Positions 56,101-64,000 of a stretch of 64,000 nt of DNA are shown here, piece by piece; the stretch's first letter is position 1; the number at the start of each line of letters is the position of its first letter. Under the pieces are notes generated by a model. That model ran no database searches. It worked only from the letters and a program-made list of their open reading frames with translations, and was not told the origin of the DNA. The position numbers were made by a program, and so were the translations under genes. The stretch comes from Stenotrophomonas maltophilia (lineage in GTDB: Bacteria > Pseudomonadota > Gammaproteobacteria > Xanthomonadales > Xanthomonadaceae): the NCBI RefSeq assembly GCF_002799245.1, contig NZ_NEQV01000001.1, positions 799,000 through 862,999 on the forward strand, written 5' to 3'.

Positions 56101-57693
56101 ATGTTGGACGCCAACCTGCAGTCGCAGCTGAAGACCTATCTGGAGCGCGTGACCCGCCCGATCCAGATCACCGCGCACGCCGACGATGGCGCCAAGTCGC
56201 AGGAAATGCTGGAGCTGCTGCAGACCCTGGACAGCCTGTCGGACAAGATCTCGCTGCAGGTCCTGCGCGATGGCCAGGGCCGCGTGCCGTCCTTCGACCT
56301 GGGCACCCCGGGCCAGGACATCCACCTGACCTTCGCCGGCCTGCCGATGGGCCACGAGTTCACCTCGCTGGTGCTGGCGCTGCTGCAGGTCGGCGGCCAC
56401 CCGTCCAAGGCCACCGCCGAGCTGATCGAGCAGGTGCAGAATCTGGAAGGCGAATACAGGTTCGAAACCTACTTCTCGCTGTCGTGCCAGAACTGCCCGG
56501 ACGTGGTGCAGGCCCTGAACCTGGCCGCGGTGCTCAACCCGCGCATCCAGCATGTGGCCATCGACGGTGCGCTGTTCCAGGATGAAGTCGAGAAGCGCGA
56601 GATCATGTCGGTGCCGACCGTGTACCTCAACGGTGAAGTGTTCGACCAGGGCCGCATGACCCTCGAGCAGATCGTGGCCAAGCTGGACACCAATGCCGGC
56701 AAGCGCGATGCCGAGAAGATCGCCGCCAAGGACGCCTTCGACGTGCTGGTGGTGGGCGGTGGCCCGGCCGGCGCTGCAGCGGCGATCTATGCCGCACGCA
56801 AGGGCATCCGCACCGGCATCGCCGCAGAGCGTTTCGGCGGCCAGGTGCTGGATACCATGGCGATCGAGAACTTCATTTCGGTGAAGGAGACCGAGGGCCC
56901 GAAGCTGGCTACGGCGCTGGAGCAGCACGTGCGCGAGTACGAGGTGGACATCATGAACCTGCAGCGCGCCAGCGCGCTGGTGCCGGCCGGTGAAGACGGC
57001 CTGGTGCAGGTGCAGCTGGAGAACGGCGCGGTGCTGAAGTCGCGTTCGGTGATCCTGTCCACCGGCGCGCGCTGGCGGCAGATGAACGTGCCGGGTGAGG
57101 ACCAGTACCGCAACAAGGGCGTGGCCTACTGCCCGCACTGTGACGGCCCGCTGTTCAAGGGCAAGCGCGTGGCCGTGATCGGCGGTGGCAACTCCGGCGT
57201 GGAAGCGGCCATCGACCTGGCCGGCATCGTGTCGCATGTAACCCTGCTGGAGTTCGATTCCAGCCTGCGCGCCGACGAAGTGCTGCAGAAGAAGTTGCGC
57301 AGCCTGGCCAACGTCACCGTGTTGACCAGCGCCCAGACCACCGAAGTGCTGGGCGACGGCAGCCGCGTCACCGGCCTGGTCTACAAGGACCGTGTCGGCG
57401 GCGACGCCCACCGCGTCGAGCTGGAAGGCATCTTCGTGCAGATCGGCCTGCTGCCCAACACCGAGTGGCTGAAGGATGTGGTGGCGCTGTCGCCGCGCGG
57501 CGAGGTCGTCATCGACGACCGCGGCCAGACCAACCTGCCGGGTGTGTTCGCCGCTGGCGATTGCACGACGGTGCCCTACAAGCAGATCATCATCGCCATG
57601 GGCGCCGGCTCGACCGCCGCACTGAGCGCGTTCGACCATCTGATCCGCTCGTCGGTGAGCAACAGCAGCGGTGCCGTTGCTGAAGCTGCCTGA
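56101..57693 (+). CDS. ahpF: Alkyl hydroperoxide reductase subunit F
   Basis: This 530-residue FAD enzyme takes electrons from NADH to AhpC. The N-terminal double thioredoxin fold has the redox pair Cys129/Cys132 ([11 protein letters not shown], same numbers as in E. coli). A TrxR-like core follows, with the FAD loop [20 protein letters not shown], the CPHCDGP redox pair and the NAD loop [19 protein letters not shown]. It lies 225 bases after ahpC, with the long inverted repeat in that gap. Confidence 0.97.
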   Translation: MLDANLQSQLKTYLERVTRPIQITAHADDGAKSQEMLELLQTLDSLSDKISLQVLRDGQGRVPSFDLGTPGQDIHLTFAGLPMGHEFTSLVLALLQVGGHPSKATAELIEQVQNLEGEYRFETYFSLSCQNCPDVVQALNLAAVLNPRIQHVAIDGALFQDEVEKREIMSVPTVYLNGEVFDQGRMTLEQIVAKLDTNAGKRDAEKIAAKDAFDVLVVGGGPAGAAAAIYAARKGIRTGIAAERFGGQVLDTMAIENFISVKETEGPKLATALEQHVREYEVDIMNLQRASALVPAGEDGLVQVQLENGAVLKSRSVILSTGARWRQMNVPGEDQYRNKGVAYCPHCDGPLFKGKRVAVIGGGNSGVEAAIDLAGIVSHVTLLEFDSSLRADEVLQKKLRSLANVTVLTSAQTTEVLGDGSRVTGLVYKDRVGGDAHRVELEGIFVQIGLLPNTEWLKDVVALSPRGEVVIDDRGQTNLPGVFAAGDCTTVPYKQIIIAMGAGSTAALSAFDHLIRSSVSNSSGAVAEAA

Positions 57694-57778
57694 TCCACCG
57701 TTCCCAGATCACCGGGAACATTGTCTGCCTGTCGGGTAACCATGCCGTCAGCCGGTCCGTTACCCCTGGGGTGTAAGG

Positions 57779-58741
57779 ATGAACCTACGTGATCTGAAGT
57801 ACCTGGTAGCCCTGGCCGACCACAAGCATTTCGGCCGGGCTGCCGCCTCCTGCTTTGTCAGCCAGCCCACGCTGTCCACGCAGATCCGCAAGCTGGAAGA
57901 AGAGCTGGGCCTGCCGCTGGTGGAACGCGCGCCGCGCAAGGTGATGCTGACGCCCGCCGGCCAGGAAGCGGCGGCACGGGCCCGGGTGATCGTGTCCGAA
58001 GTGGAACAGCTGAAGGAAGCGGCGCGGCGCAGCCGCGATCCGGAAGCCGGTACGGTGCGCCTGGGGATCTTCCCGACCCTGGGCCCGTACCTGCTGCCGC
58101 ACGTGATCCCGCGCATCCGCGATCGCTTCCCGGAGCTGGAACTGCTGCTGGTCGAGGAAAAGAGCGATGTGCTGCTGGACCGCCTGCGCGAAGGCAAGCT
58201 CGATGCGGCGTTGCTGGCCCTGCCGGTGATCGACGACCAGCTGCATGCCGAGTTCCTGTTCGAGGAACCGTTCCTGCTGGCCGTATCCGGGCGCCACCCG
58301 CTGGCACGTCGCGAACACCTGGACGTGCAGGAACTGGCCACGCAGAAGCTGCTGCTACTGGAGGACGGGCATTGCCTGCGCGACCAGGCACTGGAAGTCT
58401 GCCGCCTGTTCGGCGCCAACGAGAAATCCGAGTTCCGCGCCACCAGCCTGGAAACCCTGCGGCAGATGGTCGCCGCCGACGTCGGCATCACCCTGCTGCC
58501 CAGCCTGTCGGTGCAGCCGCCGGTCCCGCGCTCGAACAACATCCGCCTGCTCGATTTCACCGGCGAAGGCCGTCCCAGCCGCCGCATCGCCATGATCTGG
58601 CGCCGCAGCTCGGCCATGAACGACTTCCTGATGGAGCTGGCCGATCAGTTCAAGCGCCTGCCGCAGGCGCTGTTCACCCTGGAGGCGGTGAACGCCGCCG
58701 CCGATACGGCAGCCCTGCCCGGCCCGGCGCTGAACGGCTGA
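57779..58741 (+). CDS. oxyR: Hydrogen peroxide-sensing regulator OxyR
   Basis: This 320-residue LysR-family activator has an N-terminal helix-turn-helix (FGRAAASCFVSQPTLSTQIR) and, in the sensing domain, Cys199 and Cys208 (DGHCLRDQALEVCRLF) at the same positions as the peroxide-sensing pair of E. coli OxyR. The threonine in GIFPTLGPYLLPHVIP is also conserved. It follows ahpF on the same strand, and the OxyR-like site before ahpC suggests that it controls this cluster. Confidence 0.96.
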   Translation: MNLRDLKYLVALADHKHFGRAAASCFVSQPTLSTQIRKLEEELGLPLVERAPRKVMLTPAGQEAAARARVIVSEVEQLKEAARRSRDPEAGTVRLGIFPTLGPYLLPHVIPRIRDRFPELELLLVEEKSDVLLDRLREGKLDAALLALPVIDDQLHAEFLFEEPFLLAVSGRHPLARREHLDVQELATQKLLLLEDGHCLRDQALEVCRLFGANEKSEFRATSLETLRQMVAADVGITLLPSLSVQPPVPRSNNIRLLDFTGEGRPSRRIAMIWRRSSAMNDFLMELADQFKRLPQALFTLEAVNAAADTAALPGPALNG

Positions 58742-58809
58742 GCCCCCACAGTACCGGCCTGGAATCGGCAGGAGTCGATTCCGGTCGCATTTGTCCCCAC
58801 AATACAGAC

Positions 58810-58836
58810 AGGCGGCGCCAGCAGGTGCCGCCTTTT
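58810..58836 (+). terminator. Possible terminator after oxyR
   Basis: AGGCGGC and GCCGCCT pair over 7 bp around about ten bases and are followed by TTT. It is weaker than the other terminators here and sits just before the ribosome site of the next gene, so partial read-through is likely. Confidence 0.5.
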
Positions 58837-58864
58837 GCATGGCTTTCAACCAAGGAGCTTCACC

Positions 58865-59269
58865 ATGAACACCGCCAGCGGCCTGCCGCCGTCGATCACC
58901 GTCTCCACCTTCGACATGGACCGCCTGGACGCCATGCTCGAATCCCCTGCGCTGAGCCAGACGCCTGCCGCGCTCGCGCTTGCTGAAGAACTCAACCGGG
59001 CCACCGTGCTGGCACCGGACCAGATTCCCGAAGGCATCGTCATGATGCATTCGCGCGTGGAGTGCGAAGATGAAGTGTCGGGCGAAAAGCACGTCCTGAC
59101 CCTGGTCTTCCCCCGCGAAGCCAACGTCGACGAAGGCAAGGTCTCCGTGCTGGCCCCGGTCGGCAGTGCCCTGCTCGGCCTGGCCATCGGCCAGAGCATC
59201 GACTGGAATGCGCCCGGCGGCCGCAAGCTGCGCCTGCGCGTGACCGCGGTCCACAACGACCGCCCCTGA
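58865..59269 (+). CDS. Rnk-like protein (GreA/GreB C-terminal domain)
   Basis: This 134-residue protein has an N-terminal helical piece and a C-terminal FKBP-like domain of the GreA/GreB type ([20 protein letters not shown] near residues 98-117). It fits the Rnk group (regulator of nucleoside diphosphate kinase), which binds RNA polymerase in E. coli but lacks the long Gre coiled coil. It follows oxyR, in the place of the orfX described after oxyR in Xanthomonas; identity with that gene is not checked. Its start has the ribosome site AAGGAG. Confidence 0.85.
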   Translation: MNTASGLPPSITVSTFDMDRLDAMLESPALSQTPAALALAEELNRATVLAPDQIPEGIVMMHSRVECEDEVSGEKHVLTLVFPREANVDEGKVSVLAPVGSALLGLAIGQSIDWNAPGGRKLRLRVTAVHNDRP

Positions 59270-59319
59270 TTACCGCTGCGCACCGCGCGCGATTCGATCC
59301 CCCTGCACCAGGAGCCGTA

Positions 59320-60276
59320 ATGAGTACCCCGTCCAAACTGTCCCAGCTGCGCGAACTGTCCGTGGTCGTTGCCGATACCGGTGACTACGAGGCGATCAAG
59401 CGCCTGCAGCCGGTGGACTGCACCACCAACCCGACCCTGGTGAAGAAGGCGCTGGACCTGCCGGTCTACGCCGAGCTGATCGAACGTGAACTGGCTTGGG
59501 GCCGCCAGCAGGCCGGCGACCGCGAAGCCGTGGTGCACGCCGTGGCCGACCGCCTGACCATCGGCGTCGGCGCGCTGCTGAGCACGCTGGTGCCGGGCCG
59601 CGTGTCCACCGAAGTGGATGCCGACCAGGCCCACGACACCGCTGCCACCGTGGCCAAGGCCCGCCAGTTCATCCAGATGTACGCCGATGCCGGCGTGCCG
59701 CGCGAGAAGATCCTGATCAAGATCGCCGCGACCTGGGAAGGCGTGGAAGCCGCGCGCATCCTGCAGGCCGAAGGCATCGACTGCAACCTGACCCTGATCT
59801 TCAACCCGACCCAGGCCCTGGCCTGCAGCGAAGCCGGCGCGTTCCTGATCTCGCCGTTCGTCGGCCGTATCCTCGACTGGTACGTGGCCAATGGCCAGGC
59901 CCCGGCCACCATCGACGAAGACCCGGGCGTGAAGTTCGTGCGCGGCGTGTATGCCGAGTTCAAGCGCCGCGGTTCGCCGACCGTGGTGATGGGCGCTTCG
60001 TTCCGTTCCACTGCGCAGATCGAAGCGCTGGCCGGCTGCGACCGCCTGACCATTTCGCCGGACCTGCTGGAGAAGCTGGACGCCGACCACGGCGAGCTGC
60101 CGCGCAAGCTGGTGGCCGGTGCGGCCGATGGCGTGGCGGTGACGCCGATCGATGCGGCGAAGTTCGCAGCAGATCTGGCCGCCGATCCGATGGCCACCGA
60201 GAAGCTGGCGACCGGTATCGATGCGTTTGCCAAGGATCTGCAGGCGCTGCGCGAGCGCATTCGTTCGGAACTGTGA
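59320..60276 (+). CDS. tal: Transaldolase
   Basis: This 318-residue enzyme joins the pentose phosphate pathway to glycolysis by moving dihydroxyacetone units. The TalB-type signatures [20 protein letters not shown] near residue 22 and the Schiff-base region [18 protein letters not shown] (Lys132) are present, with [20 protein letters not shown] after it. Its ribosome site (AGGAG) is nine bases before the ATG. It is a single gene between the rnk-like gene and a repeat-filled gap. Confidence 0.96.
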   Translation: MSTPSKLSQLRELSVVVADTGDYEAIKRLQPVDCTTNPTLVKKALDLPVYAELIERELAWGRQQAGDREAVVHAVADRLTIGVGALLSTLVPGRVSTEVDADQAHDTAATVAKARQFIQMYADAGVPREKILIKIAATWEGVEAARILQAEGIDCNLTLIFNPTQALACSEAGAFLISPFVGRILDWYVANGQAPATIDEDPGVKFVRGVYAEFKRRGSPTVVMGASFRSTAQIEALAGCDRLTISPDLLEKLDADHGELPRKLVAGAADGVAVTPIDAAKFAADLAADPMATEKLATGIDAFAKDLQALRERIRSEL

Positions 60277-60351
60277 TTCCGGCCAACGGCTGAGCCCCTC
60301 GTGGCGGGTCGGTTGGTCGCGAAAGGCATGAAGCAAAAGCCGCGCTGGGTC

Positions 60352-60447
60352 GGGCGGGTTGGGTTCGCGGGAGACGCCGTGAATCCATCCCTGGAGGCTT
60401 GGCCGCCGCATCCATGCGGCGGACACTCCCGCGAACCCAACCCGCCC
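60352..60447. repeat. Long-arm palindrome element B
   Basis: Arms of 21 bases (60352-60372 and 60427-60447) pair perfectly and enclose GTGAATCCATCCCTGGAGGC and an inner palindrome CCGCCGCATCCATGCGGCGG. The right arm is followed by CTGACAGTTTCC. The arm sequence differs from element A (31986), but the core and the flank match it. It lies in the 646-base gap after tal, which has no gene. Confidence 0.8.
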
Positions 60448-60530
60448 GCCCTCTGACAGTTTCCGGTGGCCGCCCGCCACGGAAGAAAGAAAGAAGAGCA
60501 AACGCGGGTCGCGCGCTTCGCTTGCTCGCA

Positions 60531-60552
60531 GCCGAGCATGGCTCGGCTCTAC
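60531..60552. repeat. Single SMAG palindrome
   Basis: GCCGAGCATGGCTCGGCTCT followed by AC, i.e. a SMAG unit reading GTAGAGCCGAGC on the minus strand. Confidence 0.65.
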
Positions 60553-60572
60553 AGGAAGCAGAAGCAGAAAAG

Positions 60573-60611
60573 AAAAAGGACGCGGCGAAAGCCGCGTCCT
60601 TTTTCTTTTCC
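60573..60611. terminator. Bidirectional terminator between tal and msrA
   Basis: AAAGGACGCGGC-GAAA-GCCGCGTCCTTT is a perfect 12-bp stem with a GAAA loop, flanked by A-runs on the left and T-runs on the right, so it can end transcripts from both sides. Confidence 0.9.
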
Positions 60612-60669
60612 ATCAGTTCGTCAGTAACCCAATGCTCCTGCCCACCGTCGCCGGGAAACTGTCGAAGGT

Positions 60670-60847
60670 GGGACGGGGGCGGCTGGCAGGACCGTTGGCG
60701 CCATGGATGGCGCCATCGAGCCCCCATGGGTGAGGGCGCTTTGCTTGCGAAGCACGGCTTCGCAAGCGCCCGAACGCACAGCCGCCAGCGGCTGGGCCGG
60801 ACCGCAAAGCGGGGTTTACGGCGTGTCCTGCCAGCCGTCCCCGTCCC
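60670..60847. repeat. Long-arm palindrome element C
   Basis: Arms of 23 bases (60670-60692 and 60825-60847) pair at 22 positions. Read on the minus strand, the core has GGCTCGATGGCGCCATCCAT and the flank CTTCGACAGTTTC, as in elements A and B. A nested hairpin (CTTGCGAAGC-ACG-GCTTCGCAAG, about 60752-60774) is inserted, making this copy longer. Confidence 0.75.
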
Positions 60848-60922
60848 GCCAAACCATCAGCAACCCAGAGCCGCTTTGGATGTTGATGTTGATGTTGCCC
60901 GCCGCAGGCGGACCTCCGCGCG

Positions 60923-61609
60923 TCAGCGCGGCGCCTCCACATCCAGGCCGATCGGGCAGCTCACCCCGGTGCCGCCGATACCGCAGTAGCCGTTCGGGTT
61001 CTTCGCCAGATACTGCTGGTGGTAGTCCTCGGCGTAGTAGTACTCCGGTGCCGGGTACACGATCTCGGTGGTGATCGGGCCGTAGCCGGCCGCATCCAGC
61101 TGCGCCTGGTAGGCCTCGCGGCTGGCCAGCGCAGCGGCGTACTGCGCCTCGTCGGTGGCGTGGATCGCCGAGCGGTACTGGGTGCCGGTGTCGTTGCCCT
61201 GGCGCATGCCCTGGGTCGGGTCGTGGCTTTCCCAGAACAGCTGCAGCAGCCGCTCCAGGCTCACCACTGCCGGGTCGAACACCACCTGCACCACCTCGGT
61301 ATGGCCGGTCAGGCCAGAGCAGACCTCTTCATAGGTCGGGTTCGGGGTGATGCCGCCGGCATAGCCGACCGAGGTGCTGTACACGCCCGGTTCGGTCCAG
61401 AACTTGCGCTCGGCGCCCCAGAAGCAGCCCAGCGCGAAGCGGATCTGCTGCAGGCCCGCGAAACGGTCCTTCAGCGGATGGCTGTTCACGAAGTGCTGGT
61501 TGCTGTGCAGCGGCAGCGGCTGCTCGCGTCCCGGCAGCGCCTCTTCCGGGCGCGGCAGGCGCTGCTTGAAGGCCCCGATGCCGAGGATGCCCTGGCCAAT
61601 TCCCAACAT
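60923..61609 (-). CDS. msrA: Peptide methionine-S-sulfoxide reductase MsrA
   Basis: This 228-residue repair enzyme reduces Met-S-sulfoxide in proteins. Catalytic Cys62 lies in [14 protein letters not shown], and the C-terminal [15 protein letters not shown] holds the recycling cysteines. The length with an N-terminal extension of about 45 residues matches the E. coli-type enzyme, and no signal peptide is seen. It lies six bases past the DUF2007 gene... the two minus-strand genes are nine bases apart and likely co-transcribed. Confidence 0.95.
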   Translation of the reverse strand: MLGIGQGILGIGAFKQRLPRPEEALPGREQPLPLHSNQHFVNSHPLKDRFAGLQQIRFALGCFWGAERKFWTEPGVYSTSVGYAGGITPNPTYEEVCSGLTGHTEVVQVVFDPAVVSLERLLQLFWESHDPTQGMRQGNDTGTQYRSAIHATDEAQYAAALASREAYQAQLDAAGYGPITTEIVYPAPEYYYAEDYHQQYLAKNPNGYCGIGGTGVSCPIGLDVEAPR

Positions 61610-61618
61610 GATGCGCTC

Positions 61619-61882
61619 CTACGCCGGCAGTCCGGCCATATCGTCTGCATCGGAAATGGGGTCGTCCGCGGCCTGGCCCAAGTCCAGCGCGGCGATGATG
61701 TCCTCCGCCTGCGGCCGCGCCGCATCGGGGATGCCGACCCGCAGTACGCCGAACAACGGCAGCTCGCCCATGCCCCCCAGCAGCTGCTCGCCGAACACGA
61801 AGGCGGGGATGCCGGCGTTTTCCAGCGCATGCTTGACCAGATGGGCGTCGAACAGGTTGTCGGCCTTGTACACGATGTGCAT
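61619..61882 (-). CDS. DUF2007 domain protein
   Basis: This 87-residue protein starts MHIVYKADNLFDAHLVKHAL and has the short alpha/beta fold of DUF2007 (putative signal-transducing) proteins, with ENAGIPAFVFGEQLLGGMGE and VLRVGIPDAARPQAEDIIAA. Such domains resemble a PII-like half-fold and have no proven role. It is just upstream of msrA on the same strand. An ATG at 61882 is chosen because the first beta strand starts there. Confidence 0.83.
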   Translation of the reverse strand: MHIVYKADNLFDAHLVKHALENAGIPAFVFGEQLLGGMGELPLFGVLRVGIPDAARPQAEDIIAALDLGQAADDPISDADDMAGLPA

Positions 61883-62093
61883 GCGGCGGCTCCTTGGGGC
61901 AGGGGTCCAGCATACGCCCGGGGGATGAATGGTGGCGGTGACGCCGGATGACCGTTCCGCCGGCCAGCGGCCGGCGCTGCCGGAAGATGGGCTGGCAGTG
62001 CCGACCGCCGGCCGGCACCCCCAGATGCCACCGGGCAACCCTTCCCGGTAAGCGTTAGACTGGCAATCTTTCTGCCTTTCTTTTCGCCGACTC

Positions 62094-63842
62094 ATGTCCG
62101 AGCACACCCCCGCCAGCCCCGAGACCCCCGCCGACAGCCACGAAAAGCGCGATTTCATCCGCCAGATCGTGCGCGAGGACCTGGCCAGCGGAAAGCACCA
62201 GGCGATCAAGACCCGCTTCCCGCCGGAGCCGAACGGCTACCTGCACATCGGCCATGCCAAGTCGATCTGCCTGAACTTCGGCATCGCCGGCGAGTTCAGC
62301 GGCGTCTGCAACCTGCGCTTCGATGACACCAACCCGGCCAAGGAAGATCCGGAATACGTGGCCGCGATCCAGGACGACGTGCGCTGGCTGGGCTTCAGCT
62401 GGAACGAGCTGCGCCACGCCTCGGACTATTTCCAGACCTATTACCTGGCCGCCGAGAAGCTGATCGAACAGGGCAAGGCCTATGTCTGCGACCTGTCGGC
62501 CGAGGAAGTGCGCGCCTACCGCGGCACCCTGACCGAGCCGGGCCGTCCGTCGCCGTGGCGCGACCGCAGCGTCGAGGAAAACCTCGACCTGTTCCGCCGC
62601 ATGCGTGCCGGTGAGTTCCCGGATGGCGCGCGCACGCTGCGTGCGAAGATCGACATGGCCAGCGGCAACATCAACCTGCGCGACCCGGCCCTGTACCGCA
62701 TCAAGCACGTCGAGCACCAGAACACCGGCAACGCGTGGCCGATCTACCCGATGTACGACTTCGCCCATGCGCTGGGTGATTCGATCGAGGGCATCACCCA
62801 TTCGCTGTGCACGCTGGAGTTCGAAGACCACCGCCCGCTGTACGACTGGTGCGTGGACAACGTCGATTTCGCCCATGACGATGCGCTGACCCAGCCGCTG
62901 GTCGATGCCGGCCTGCCGCGCGAAGCGGCCAAGCCGCGCCAGATCGAGTTCTCGCGCCTGAACATCAACTACACGGTGATGAGCAAGCGCAAGCTGATGG
63001 CGCTGGTCACCGAACAGCTGGTGGACGGCTGGGAAGACCCGCGCATGCCGACCCTGCAGGGCCTGCGCCGCCGTGGCTACACCCCGGCCGCGATGCGCCT
63101 GTTCGCCGAGCGCGTGGGCATCAGCAAGCAGAATTCGCTGATCGACTTCAGCGTGCTGGAAGGCGCGCTGCGCGAAGACCTGGACAGCGCTGCACCGCGC
63201 CGCATGGCGGTGGTCGACCCGGTCAAGCTGGTGCTGGCCAACCTGCCGGAAGGCCACGAAGAACAGCTGACCTTCAGCAACCACCCGAAGGACGAGAGCC
63301 TCGGCAGCCGCGAAGTGCCGTTCGCACGCGAAGTGTGGATCGACCGCGAGGACTTCGCCGAAGTGCCGCCGAAGGGCTGGAAGCGCCTGGTGCCGGGTGG
63401 CGAAGTGCGCCTGCGCGGCGCCGGCATCATCCGCTGCGACGAAGTGATCAAGGATGCCGACGGCACCATCACCGAGCTGCGCGGCTGGCTGGATCCGGAA
63501 TCGCGTCCGGGCATGGAAGGCGCCAACCGCAAGGTCAAGGGCACCATCCACTGGGTCAGCGCCGTACACGGCGTGCCGGCCGAGATCCGCCTGTACGACC
63601 GCCTGTTCTCGGTACCGAACCCGGACGACGAATCGGAAGGCAAGACCTACCGCGATTACCTCAACCCGGAATCGCGCCGCACCGTCACCGGCTATGTCGA
63701 GCCGGCGGCGGCCAGCGCCGCCCCGGAGCAGTCGTTCCAGTTCGAGCGCACCGGCTACTTCGTCGCCGACCGCCGCGACCATACCGAAGCCAAGCCGGTG
63801 TTCAACCGCAGCGTGACCCTGCGCGACACCTGGTCGGCCTGA
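62094..63842 (+). CDS. glnS: Glutaminyl-tRNA synthetase
   Basis: This 582-residue class I synthetase charges tRNA-Gln. [20 protein letters not shown] holds the HIGH motif near residue 45, and VMSKRKL near residue 300 is the KMSKS-type loop. The beta-barrel anticodon-binding domain follows (about 350-560). The presence of GlnRS agrees with the gammaproteobacterial origin. It is preceded by a gap with GCCGGCC-type palindromes (61959-61975). Confidence 0.97.
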   Translation: MSEHTPASPETPADSHEKRDFIRQIVREDLASGKHQAIKTRFPPEPNGYLHIGHAKSICLNFGIAGEFSGVCNLRFDDTNPAKEDPEYVAAIQDDVRWLGFSWNELRHASDYFQTYYLAAEKLIEQGKAYVCDLSAEEVRAYRGTLTEPGRPSPWRDRSVEENLDLFRRMRAGEFPDGARTLRAKIDMASGNINLRDPALYRIKHVEHQNTGNAWPIYPMYDFAHALGDSIEGITHSLCTLEFEDHRPLYDWCVDNVDFAHDDALTQPLVDAGLPREAAKPRQIEFSRLNINYTVMSKRKLMALVTEQLVDGWEDPRMPTLQGLRRRGYTPAAMRLFAERVGISKQNSLIDFSVLEGALREDLDSAAPRRMAVVDPVKLVLANLPEGHEEQLTFSNHPKDESLGSREVPFAREVWIDREDFAEVPPKGWKRLVPGGEVRLRGAGIIRCDEVIKDADGTITELRGWLDPESRPGMEGANRKVKGTIHWVSAVHGVPAEIRLYDRLFSVPNPDDESEGKTYRDYLNPESRRTVTGYVEPAAASAAPEQSFQFERTGYFVADRRDHTEAKPVFNRSVTLRDTWSA

Positions 63843-63885
63843 GGACCTGCGCGGGCGCCGGGATGGCGCCCGCACGAACCCGACG

Positions 63886-64000
63886 ATGATCACCGCCCTG
63901 TCCGCCCTGCTCTGGTTCATCTCGCAGCATCCGCTGCTGACGTTCTTTGCAGCGATGGTGCTGGCCGGGCTGGTCTCGTGGTGGCGGCGTTCACCGGTCT
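63886..64000 (+). CDS. Start of a small membrane protein gene, cut by the window edge
   Basis: From the ATG at 63886 the frame reads MITALSALLWFISQHPLLTF and then a further hydrophobic stretch ending in SWWRRSPV, with no stop before the window ends. It looks like the first one or two membrane helices of an inner-membrane protein. It follows glnS by 43 bases, a stretch that holds a GC-rich hairpin. The family cannot be named from this part. Confidence 0.5.
   Translation, partial: MITALSALLWFISQHPLLTFFAAMVLAGLVSWWRRSPV

Noticed and set aside
63851..63873. Terminator after glnS
   Set aside because: GCGGGCGCC/GGCGCCCGC forms a hairpin but no T-run follows, and the next gene starts 13 bases later.

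Overview
The window is chromosomal DNA from a GC-rich gammaproteobacterium of the Xanthomonadaceae, most likely of the Stenotrophomonas maltophilia group. Three things point there: an ahpC-ahpF-oxyR cluster, a 568-residue bacterial O-GlcNAc-transferase homologue beside hemA-prfA, and many short palindromes that begin with GTAG and have GAGCCGAGC..GCTCGGCTC arms, as described for S. maltophilia (SMAG elements). No prophage, insertion sequence, rRNA operon or CRISPR array was seen.

Layout. 1-2400: a minus-strand translation operon, tRNA-Tyr/Gly/Thr-tuf-tRNA-Trp-secE-nusG, with a visible promoter. 2400-7500: an isoaspartyl peptidase and a cyanophycinase-like protease, divergent from a TonB-dependent receptor; together they look like a route for using cyanophycin or beta-aspartyl peptides. 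7570-19180: the most unusual block, with a hybrid kinase, a REC-EAL protein, a second hybrid kinase carrying an HPt domain, an RcsB/BvgA-like regulator and a pertactin-like autotransporter. The first kinase gene and the autotransporter gene share an upstream dyad. 19180-20000: a non-coding array of about 161-bp tandem repeats carrying SMAG palindromes and DnaA-box-like 9-mers. 20000-27000: the minus-strand series TPR protein-lolB-ispE-tRNA-Gln-prs-rplY-pth-ychF. 27015-31900: hemA-prfA, the OGT homologue and PPK2. 32277-35700: TlpA-like lipoprotein, YihY family, WrbA, DUF2069 and an asparaginase N-domain protein. 35888-39800: subtilisin-like secreted protease, ilvE and SufT-like protein. 40416-44889: NADP transhydrogenase genes, split by a plus-strand sigma factor cassette. 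44942-50450: DUF1631 protein, then a tightly overlapping nitroreductase-exonuclease-NUDIX-formylglutamate amidohydrolase operon. 50647-55000: drug-efflux MFS and divergent LysR regulator, proline iminopeptidase, prmC. 55200-59270: peroxide defence (ahpC, ahpF, oxyR, rnk-like) with a recognisable OxyR site. 59320-64000: transaldolase, msrA, DUF2007 protein, glnS and the start of a membrane protein.

The central module can be read as a phosphorelay: the kinases would feed the NarL-type regulator, which would act on the shared dyad to drive the kinase/phosphodiesterase genes and the adhesin, while the EAL protein lowers c-di-GMP. This is inference from gene order, domains and the repeated dyad. 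The region is also rich in intergenic palindromes of at least four families, including a long-arm family whose arms differ between copies but stay self-complementary.
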